Assembly: GCA_018656855.1 (NCBI GenBank)
Contig: JABHYP010000442.1
Span: 1-6,826 of the forward strand
Direction of reading: 5' to 3'
DNA from: Candidatus Latescibacterota bacterium
Lineage (GTDB): Bacteria; Latescibacterota; Latescibacteria; Latescibacterales; Latescibacteraceae
Length of the DNA stretch: 6,826 bases
In this document: positions 1 through 5,197 of the stretch, in pieces
Layout of the letters: every line of letters begins with the position of its first letter
Numbering within the stretch: position 1 is the first letter of the stretch
Made by a program: the position numbers and the translations under genes
Notes under the pieces: model-generated
Databases searched by the model: none
What the model was told of the DNA's origin: nothing
The model's input: only the letters and a program-made list of their open reading frames with translations

Positions 1-254
1 AAATTCGGAATTCTGAAGCCGGGACCGCGCATACCATCGGGAATAATTTCGACAGCATTGAGAAAGCTCGGTTCCGGATTACCTTCCGCATAATCTGCGG
101 AAAAACCATTATTGCCGGAAAGATAAAAGAGAAGGCCGGGATCATCTGAATCAACGGCTCCGGCATGCGTTGATGTTATTATCATAAAGCATATAAAATA
201 CAGGGGTGTTACCATGAAGCGGGATAAACGTTTGTAAAGATGACCTGACAGCAT
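1..254 (-). CDS. Exported protein of unknown function, N-terminal part only
   Basis: This is an open frame of 84 codons plus two bases that runs off the left edge, so only the N-terminus is visible. The ATG is well supported: AAAGGAGG lies five bases upstream. Residues 1-33 form a clear signal peptide: a basic N-region (K and R at 8, 9 and 13), a hydrophobic stretch at about 14-28, and A-G-A at 31-33 as a likely signal peptidase I site before VDSDD. The mature start reads DPGLLFYLSGNNGFSADYAE and continues with NPEPSF and IIPDGMRGPGF. This resembles the opening of LamG/concanavalin A-like beta-sandwich domains ('ADxAxGxPxP ... GkxGxA'), but that is a weak pattern impression. The protein is probably secreted or outer-surface. 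It is transcribed away from the lyase gene and shares a control region with it. No enzymatic function can be assigned from this fragment. Confidence 0.85.
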   Translation of the reverse strand, partial: MLSGHLYKRLSRFMVTPLYFICFMIITSTHAGAVDSDDPGLLFYLSGNNGFSADYAEGNPEPSFLNAVEIIPDGMRGPGFRIPN

Positions 255-259
255 GATTG

Positions 260-267
260 CCTCCTTT
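260..267 (-). promoter_or_regulatory. Ribosome binding site of the leftward exported-protein gene
   Basis: On the minus strand this reads AAAGGAGG, a near-perfect Shine-Dalgarno sequence five bases before the ATG at 254. It fixes the start of that gene. It also shows that this organism uses Shine-Dalgarno initiation, which makes the lack of one before the lyase gene at 584 stand out. Confidence 0.85.
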
Positions 268-271
268 ATTC

Positions 272-289
272 CCATTTCTATTAGATTGT
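272..289. repeat. 18-base direct repeat, left copy
   Basis: CCATTTCTATTAGATTGT matches the copy at 3655-3672 at 17 of 18 bases, in the same orientation. The only difference is C versus T at the seventh base. This copy lies in the leader of the leftward gene, just upstream of its ribosome binding site. The similarity stops sharply at both ends. Confidence 0.6.
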
Positions 290-307
290 AGATAACGCTT
301 TTTAAAT

Positions 308-336
308 ATTATGCCACCATTGGTTATTGATTGAAT
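308..336 (-). promoter_or_regulatory. Candidate extended -10 promoter for the leftward gene
   Basis: The minus strand reads TGGCATAAT at 316-308: a TGn extension followed by CATAAT (5 of 6 to TATAAT). The -35 position (about 335-330, TTCAAT) is poor, which is typical when an extended -10 is present. Transcription would start near 301, giving a leader of about 45 bases. The call assumes a sigma-70-like consensus, which may not hold in this lineage. Confidence 0.3.
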
Positions 337-423
337 TTAAAACTCAGAACTTTCTTTTACCAGATATTTTTTATACAGCTTTAAAATAATAAAAGTTTCT
401 TTCTACTTGAAAAAGCTCTTGCA

Positions 424-451
424 TTGCCATTACTTACACATTAGATATTAT
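424..451 (+). promoter_or_regulatory. Candidate sigma-70-like promoter for the lyase gene
   Basis: TTGCCA (424-429, 5 of 6 to TTGACA) and TATTAT (446-451, 5 of 6 to TATAAT) are separated by 16 bases. This is the best promoter match I see in the divergent spacer. Transcription would start near 458 and leave an unusually long leader of about 125 bases before the ATG at 584. It rests on consensus only. Confidence 0.4.
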
Positions 452-490
452 TCAAGGACAAAGGAGCAAAGCCAGAAGTAAAAAGCAGAA

Positions 491-577
491 ATGACAAGGA
501 AAAATGTAGGGGTACTCCCCATGTCTGCCCTGTCAGTAAAATCCATAAATCGTTCGGGACAAAAGATAGTTTTGTAA
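491..577 (+). other. 28-codon upstream open frame in the lyase leader
   Basis: ATG at 491 opens a frame of 28 codons ending in TAA at 575-577, six bases before the lyase ATG and in the same reading frame. The peptide starts MTRKNVGVLP and ends GQKIVL. Its middle is simply the translation of the GC-rich palindrome. No ribosome binding site sits at a normal distance: AAGGAG at 461-466 is 24 bases away. It could be a leader peptide coupling translation into the lyase gene, which lacks its own Shine-Dalgarno sequence, but chance is equally likely. Confidence 0.2.
505..532. repeat. REP-like palindromic element or leader hairpin (degenerate)
   Basis: The block begins TGTAGGGGTACTCCCC and ends TGTCTGCCCTG. 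It can form a compact hairpin, GGGG (509-512) with CCCC (517-520) around a TACT loop. Alternatively it can form a longer, weaker stem, GGGTA (510-514) with TGCCC (526-530). The layout 'TGTAGGGG...GTCTGCCC' resembles the extragenic GTAGGGGC...GCCC palindromes scattered through many environmental genomes, so it may be an eroded copy. It is GC-rich in an AT-rich spacer. There is no T-run after it, so it is not an ordinary terminator. Confidence 0.4.
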
Positions 578-583
578 ACACTA

Positions 584-3500
584 ATGAAAATTATATGGTT
601 CACTTTTCGCTATTTCTTTTGGATTATAACTACAATCTGTTTGATAGCAATCTTTGTTATCTCATTTCCTTCCGAAACATTTCCGCAAACTGAAACACAT
701 CCGTTTATCTTATACTCTCCTGATGAAATGCAGACGATACGGGAACGGCTTATCGAAGAACCTTACGCTTCCTGGTTTGAAAGATTACTTAACGAAACGG
801 ATAGTATCGTCCAGTCGGATATTTCATGGGATTCACCAGAAGTTCCTGAAGAAACCAAAGCATATTACGCTAAACTTCTGGCGTTTGCCTACGCATTTTC
901 CGATATATCCAATATTAACCGAACGGCATATGGGACTGAAGCTGCATCGAGCCTGTATTATATCCCTTCCGGAGATTATCCTTCATATTTTTCAAGCGAC
1001 CTGACCATTTCCGAAGGAGTGTTATTCTGGGCTGAAGCGTATGATATTCTGAAAGGAGCCGCGTTTGACTTCGACATCGAGGGTTTGGAAAATGAAGAAA
1101 CGACAATCCGCTCGAACTTCAGAAAACTCAGAGACTATATGGCTCGTGACTGGACGCTCTTTGGTCAGGGTATTGCAAACGATTTCCCGTCTGTAATCTA
1201 TTTAAATACTTCATATACTGACAACCATCACCTTAAGCTCTATGCCTCTCTTACAGTGCTTGCTTTGACAATAGCCAATGAAGATGGCTTCTCAGGAGAT
1301 TTTGAAACTGGATTCACACGATTAACCGATGTGTTGAATAATTTGACGATAACGGGCGATAACGGAGAGCCTGCGGGCGGATGGGGAGAAGGTCCCGGCT
1401 ATTTCCAATATAGTCTTCAGCAATTACTGCCGGCGCTTATTGCATTAAAAAACAAGGAGATTCTTGACCTGCATGAAACCTCGCAAGAACTTCAGCAGAC
1501 ATATCTCTGGCTTCCGCGAATTGTTATGCCGGATGGGCCGACTCCTCCGTATGACGATAACGAAGCTGTGAATTTTAATGTTTCAGGCCTTCTTTACTCT
1601 CTTATACCAACTGTTCCGGAGCGTGATATGCTGCTCTGGATGTGGAATAATACCGATAGAGCGATGAATAATGCCTACCTTCCGGAATATATCGCCAGAT
1701 TTGATGATACTCCACCGGTATATGCCGGTCCGGTGGAACAGGGATGGAAATCGACCGGGTTTTACCCTGAAAGCGGATTTGCCCGCTTTAGAAATTCATG
1801 GGATAATGACGCTGTGTATCTTTTACTCCTCAGCGAACATGGTGAGGCGCGTATTAATGGCCTTGCGCACGAACACCCCGATCCCAATTCTTTTATACTC
1901 CATGCGTATGGAGAAATGCTTATTCTGGACAGCGGATATGGTGGTTTCAGCGAGCATGATTTAACCAGATACGCCCGAAATCATAATCTTATTCTGATAA
2001 ACGGTCAGGGCCCCTCTGGGGCAGCGAAAGGAGGTTTAGGAATTTGGGAAGCTAACGGTTCGGATGCTAATCTTCTGGAATACTTTACTTCCTCATCGAT
2101 TGATTATGCTCTTTCGGAAACGATATACCAGAACACGGATTTTAAGCGCCATATAATGTTTCCGGGGCATCGGTGCTTCTTTATGTATGATTCGTTAATT
2201 TCCGGTTCAGAGGTTACATATAGCTTATTACTGCATGGAAACGGCGGCGGCACATCCGGCGGTGATTTTTCACTTCAGCAAAATGGCGCACTCTGGGAAC
2301 AAGGTGAAGCGGCGCTTAGAGCCTATACAGTCGGTTCAAATTCCCCGCTTCTTTATGAAACATCCGAGATGGAACATGCCGTTTATCAAAGAACTCCGAT
2401 GCTGTCACACACTGTGCTTTCAGTATCTCAAACAGCCTCAACGGCAAAATACCTGACACTTCTCTACCCATATCGCATGGATTCATCAATACCGAATATT
2501 GCTGAAGCAACTGTTACAAACGGAACAGGTATATACATTGCCGACTCTGATACAGTGGAATACGGCTGTATCAAACTTGAGCAAGAAAATATGGTGCTCA
2601 ATACCGGCTTCGGGGAGTATTCTTCAGATGGTGATTTTCTCTATGCAAAAGTGGAAGATGAAAACTTTCTTCATAATTTTTTCTTTATTTCCGGGACAAC
2701 TTTAATCAGCGCCCAGGATACTCTTTTATGGGCATCCCATCCGATAAATATAAGCCTTGATTATTCATTACCTTTACGTATCGAAGGATATATTCAATCC
2801 GCTCAGGAAACAATTATTACGCTTTTTGATGCAGCATCTCAACGGGTTGTTTTTAATGATATAGAGATACCTTTCGGTAGTGACGATAATGCTGCTACGT
2901 TTACTATATCAGGCGAAGGGGAACTGGTTATTGAGCTTAAGGAAACCGTTTTGCAACTCGATCCTCCCGGTAGTGTTATTATTGAGGATGTACCAAATGA
3001 TAATGGCCACCGCCTTTCACTGACATGGACACCATCACCTTCGGAAGTTGATGGACTTGTTGACTGGTACAGGATTTTTCGTTCGCGGTCTTCCGTGCTG
3101 ACTGAGCCAGTTCCCCTTTCCCGGTTCAGTTCAATTGATTCACTCAATGCATGGGATGCGCATTACACCATTTTGATTGATTCAGTAGCTGCGGGCATAA
3201 CTCAGTATATTGATCAGAGTATTTTCTATAACGGAGTTCCTTATTATTACTGGATACAGGCAGCAAGAACAGCGGGTGAAAGTGAGAAAATAGCAGCCGG
3301 TATTCTTGCCGGTTATGAAACCACACCTTTGCCATTCAATATTCAACCTCCCTACCCTAATCCATTTAACGCTGAAACGACAATTCATTATGAATTACCG
3401 AATGATTGTAAAGTTGAACTTGTGATATATGATATACTCGGCAGGAAGGTTGCAGTGTTAGAAAATGAGCATAAACATGCCGGAGCGCATACAACGGTAT

Positions 3501-3607
3501 GGAATGGAACGAATAATGAAGATATAAGCGTGGTAAGCGGGGTTTATATATTCCGGCTGAAAGCGGATGCTATCACTGCTCATGGGAAGGTTCTACTCGT
3601 GCGTTAA
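584..3607 (+). CDS. Secreted heparinase II/III-like polysaccharide lyase with Fn3-like and C-terminal sorting domains
   Basis: A 1007-residue multidomain exported protein. Residues about 5-28 are a hydrophobic export segment without a clear A-x-A cleavage site. HPFILYSPDEMQTIRERL (39-56) is the 'HPrLlft.eE...lr' opening of lyase toroid domains. An alpha-helical toroid (about 60-370) contains N214-H215 and GWGEGPGYFQY (266-276), where Y273 is the likely catalytic tyrosine. The heparinase II/III beta-sandwich follows (about 390-660). H429-x-H431-x-D433-xx-S-F, D449 in LILDSGYG, and H467 in NHNLILING match the catalytic His and zinc-binding His/Asp/His pattern of PL12/17/21 enzymes. Residues about 793-900 are Fn3-like. 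Residues 918-1007 (PPYPNPFNAETT, YDILGRKVAVL, SGVYIFRL) form a FlgD-like/type IX-type sorting domain. By family, it cleaves uronic-acid polysaccharides (glycosaminoglycan- or alginate-like) by beta-elimination outside the cell; the exact substrate is not readable. ATG 584 is chosen because it precedes the export segment and an in-frame TAA at 575 blocks extension. No Shine-Dalgarno is visible. Confidence 0.88.
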   Translation: MKIIWFTFRYFFWIITTICLIAIFVISFPSETFPQTETHPFILYSPDEMQTIRERLIEEPYASWFERLLNETDSIVQSDISWDSPEVPEETKAYYAKLLAFAYAFSDISNINRTAYGTEAASSLYYIPSGDYPSYFSSDLTISEGVLFWAEAYDILKGAAFDFDIEGLENEETTIRSNFRKLRDYMARDWTLFGQGIANDFPSVIYLNTSYTDNHHLKLYASLTVLALTIANEDGFSGDFETGFTRLTDVLNNLTITGDNGEPAGGWGEGPGYFQYSLQQLLPALIALKNKEILDLHETSQELQQTYLWLPRIVMPDGPTPPYDDNEAVNFNVSGLLYSLIPTVPERDMLLWMWNNTDRAMNNAYLPEYIARFDDTPPVYAGPVEQGWKSTGFYPESGFARFRNSWDNDAVYLLLLSEHGEARINGLAHEHPDPNSFILHAYGEMLILDSGYGGFSEHDLTRYARNHNLILINGQGPSGAAKGGLGIWEANGSDANLLEYFTSSSIDYALSETIYQNTDFKRHIMFPGHRCFFMYDSLISGSEVTYSLLLHGNGGGTSGGDFSLQQNGALWEQGEAALRAYTVGSNSPLLYETSEMEHAVYQRTPMLSHTVLSVSQTASTAKYLTLLYPYRMDSSIPNIAEATVTNGTGIYIADSDTVEYGCIKLEQENMVLNTGFGEYSSDGDFLYAKVEDENFLHNFFFISGTTLISAQDTLLWASHPINISLDYSLPLRIEGYIQSAQETIITLFDAASQRVVFNDIEIPFGSDDNAATFTISGEGELVIELKETVLQLDPPGSVIIEDVPNDNGHRLSLTWTPSPSEVDGLVDWYRIFRSRSSVLTEPVPLSRFSSIDSLNAWDAHYTILIDSVAAGITQYIDQSIFYNGVPYYYWIQAARTAGESEKIAAGILAGYETTPLPFNIQPPYPNPFNAETTIHYELPNDCKVELVIYDILGRKVAVLENEHKHAGAHTTVWNGTNNEDISVVSGVYIFRLKADAITAHGKVLLVR

Positions 3608-3654
3608 ATGCTGACGGATTCCGGCCTGTTCTCCTTCACACTTGAATACTTCAG

Positions 3655-3672
3655 CCATTTTTATTAGATTGT
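3655..3672. repeat. 18-base direct repeat, right copy
   Basis: CCATTTTTATTAGATTGT is the 17-of-18 partner of positions 272-289, in direct orientation and 48 bases past the lyase stop codon. The two copies bracket the lyase gene and its leader, with starts 3383 bases apart. Confidence 0.6.
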
Positions 3673-3716
3673 GACAGTGACAGAGGGGTAGAGTGACAAA
3701 GGGAGAAAACAAAGGA
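3672..3716. repeat. Degenerate short tandem words (TGACA / GACAAAG type)
   Basis: TGACA occurs at 3672, 3678 and 3694, interleaved with AGAGGGG, AGAG, ACAAAGGG and ACAAAGG. The stretch reads like a worn minisatellite of 8-9 base units. Similar words (GACAAAGG at 457, GACAAGG at 493) appear in the other spacer. Unit borders are too eroded to define a consensus. Confidence 0.35.
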
Positions 3717-3737
3717 TTATTTATTCAATGTATGAGG

Positions 3738-3766
3738 TTGATGCAGAAGGTATATTAGGTTATTTT
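3738..3766 (+). promoter_or_regulatory. Candidate promoter for the transferase-kinase operon
   Basis: TTGATG (3738-3743) and TATTTT (3761-3766) are spaced 17 bases apart, each 4 of 6 to the sigma-70 consensus. They lie in an AT-rich stretch with a start near 3773, giving a leader of roughly 25 bases. TATATT at 3751-3756 is an alternative -10. The match is modest and the stretch is AT-rich, so chance similarity is a real risk. Confidence 0.28.
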
Positions 3767-3780
3767 ATATATGTGATATA

Positions 3781-3787
3781 AAGGGAG
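3781..3787 (+). promoter_or_regulatory. Ribosome binding site for the GTG-started sugar transferase
   Basis: AAGGGAG lies nine bases before GTG at 3797 and supports this non-ATG start. The protein then begins MKFLFNRF directly before the first membrane helix, as expected for the family. Confidence 0.6.
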
Positions 3788-3796
3788 ACGAGTCGA

Positions 3797-5197
3797 GTGA
3801 AATTTCTTTTTAACAGATTCATTATCGTTCTCATAGACCAGATGATGCTTACGGCCTCATTTATCTTTACCTACTGGCTTTCGTTTCACAGCGGTTTGTC
3901 ACCCGGTAAATCGTATATTCCTTGGGAGGATTATATTATACCATTCCTGATAATAAACGTTTATTGGCTTTTATTATTTGCAGTTTTCGGGCTGTACGGA
4001 AAATGGAAGAACACATCAAGGTTTGATGAGATTATCTCCTTGTATAAAACTATAACAGTCGGCGCAGTATTGTTCGTCATAATAGCATTTTCCTCAGTTC
4101 TCAGCATTTCTTCAAACAAGCTCATAGCCTTTGGATACTGGGCATCTCTCATTGTCCTTGTCGGTGCCGGAAGGCTTTCTATACGTACCGTTCAACGTGC
4201 ACTTATTTTCAAGGGGGTAGGACTAAGATCCTCGCTCATAGTAGGCACTGTTGACCTCATGACGGAAATGATAAAGAAAATTAAAAAATACCCGGCGCTT
4301 GGATATAATATCGTCGGGATTGTTCCTATCAATATTTCGCGAAAGAAAAAAAGTGTCGAAGGTAAAAAGGTTCTCGGTTCAGTAAAAGATCTCCATGATA
4401 TTATTAAAAATCACGGTATCACCGATGTACTTATCGCGCTTGAATTTAAAGAGGATGAGGAGATATTCAATATTATTTCAGCGGCAGGCTCGTTTGATGT
4501 TGATTTTTCTATATTGCCAGGCCCGTCCGATGTACTTTCGGGGCGCATGATGTTCAATCAACTTTACGGCTTTCCGATGATTCGTATACTTGCCGAACCC
4601 ATACCTCCGTGGGAGAAAAATGTAAAACGCTTGCTGGACTTAAGCATAAGTATACTGGCGCTGGTATTATTTTCACCTCTAATATTATTGATGGCCGCGG
4701 CAATCAAACTCGACTCAAAAGGGCCGGTATTTTACATGCAGGAGCGCATTGGATATCGCGGCCGAAAGTTTAAACTATGGAAATACCGTTCCATGATCAT
4801 AGATGCGGAAAAAGAATCCGGCCCGATATGGGCTGACAAAAACGACAGTCGTGTTACACGTATGGGCAAGATATTACGCAGATTACGGTTGGATGAACTG
4901 CCGCAGATTTATAACATTATTAAAGGCGATATGAGTATAGTCGGGCCTCGGCCTGAAAGAGAATTCTTTGTTGAAAAGTTCAAGAAAATAATCCCGTATT
5001 ACTCCTTGAGACTAAAAGTAAAACCAGGGCTGACGGGCTGGGCTCAGATAAAGCATAATTACGATCGTTCGCTGGACGATGTAAGGGAAAAACTGAAATA
5101 TGATCTTTATTATATTGAAAATATGAGCCTTAACATGGATTTCAAGATTCTCATTGCCACGATTTTTGTTGTTGTTGGCCAGAAAGGCGCACACTGA
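3797..5197 (+). CDS. Membrane initiating sugar transferase (polyprenyl glycosylphosphotransferase)
   Basis: This 466-residue protein has the full length and layout of the exopolysaccharide polyprenyl glycosylphosphotransferase family (WbaP/WcaJ-like). It transfers hexose-1-phosphate from a UDP-sugar to undecaprenyl phosphate on the cytoplasmic face, the first step of an exopolysaccharide, capsule or O-antigen repeat unit. Four N-terminal membrane segments lie at about 8-28, 45-66, 86-104 and 109-127. A Rossmann-like middle domain (about 144-240, SSLIVGT, ALGYNIVGIV) follows. The catalytic bacterial sugar transferase domain spans about 275-460: a re-entrant helix with Ser293-Pro294, LWKYRSM (327-333), the Asp366-Glu367 pair in RLDELPQ, GDMSIVGPRPE (377-387), and KPGLTGWAQI (409-418). 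All core motifs are intact. The GTG start is supported by AAGGGAG and position. The TGA stop overlaps the next ATG, implying one operon with the kinase. No glycosyltransferase, flippase or polymerase gene lies in the window, and the sugar specificity cannot be read. Confidence 0.93.
   Translation: MKFLFNRFIIVLIDQMMLTASFIFTYWLSFHSGLSPGKSYIPWEDYIIPFLIINVYWLLLFAVFGLYGKWKNTSRFDEIISLYKTITVGAVLFVIIAFSSVLSISSNKLIAFGYWASLIVLVGAGRLSIRTVQRALIFKGVGLRSSLIVGTVDLMTEMIKKIKKYPALGYNIVGIVPINISRKKKSVEGKKVLGSVKDLHDIIKNHGITDVLIALEFKEDEEIFNIISAAGSFDVDFSILPGPSDVLSGRMMFNQLYGFPMIRILAEPIPPWEKNVKRLLDLSISILALVLFSPLILLMAAAIKLDSKGPVFYMQERIGYRGRKFKLWKYRSMIIDAEKESGPIWADKNDSRVTRMGKILRRLRLDELPQIYNIIKGDMSIVGPRPEREFFVEKFKKIIPYYSLRLKVKPGLTGWAQIKHNYDRSLDDVREKLKYDLYYIENMSLNMDFKILIATIFVVVGQKGAH

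Larger units (their letters stand above)
255..583. other. Divergent intergenic control region
   Basis: This 329-base spacer separates two genes transcribed away from each other. Its left half (about 290-455) is very AT-rich and holds the promoter candidates for both directions. Its right half (about 456-583) is the probable leader of the lyase gene: a purine-rich stretch with loosely repeated GACAAAGG/GACAAGG words, then a GC-rich palindromic block at 505-532, then a spacer without a Shine-Dalgarno sequence. No tRNA, riboswitch class or rho-independent terminator was recognised. Confidence 0.7.
3608..3796. other. Intergenic spacer between lyase and sugar transferase
   Basis: This 189-base spacer holds no gene. 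It contains the right copy of the 18-base repeat (3655-3672), a run of degenerate TGACA/GACAAAG words (3672-3716), and an AT-rich stretch with a promoter candidate just before the transferase gene. No stable hairpin followed by T residues is visible after the lyase stop, so termination there is unresolved and read-through is possible. Confidence 0.65.

Noticed and set aside
509..520. GGGG-TACT-CCCC hairpin as a rho-independent terminator
   Set aside because: No T-run follows on either strand at the right distance, and it lies upstream of a gene rather than after one.
491..583. Lyase starting at ATG 491, with TAA 575 as a sequencing error or pseudogene break
   Set aside because: The frames are the same, but the export segment starts right at ATG 584 and the upstream peptide is largely a translation of a palindrome. 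No break is needed to explain the gene.
915..3388. Several reverse-strand and alternate-frame open frames of 60-116 codons inside the lyase gene
   Set aside because: They overlap a long gene with clear domain motifs, and their translations are low-complexity shadows with no recognisable motif. None has supporting context.
3608..3655. Terminator after the lyase gene
   Set aside because: Short GC patches (GGATTCCGGCC) do not form a stable stem with a following T-tract.
272..3672. The 18-base repeat as attachment sites of an integrated mobile element
   Set aside because: No integrase, transposase, tRNA gene or terminal inverted repeats lie between or beside the copies, so only the repeat itself is reported.
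3672..3716. CRISPR-like array
   Set aside because: The words are 5-9 bases long with irregular spacing and no conserved repeat-spacer pattern.
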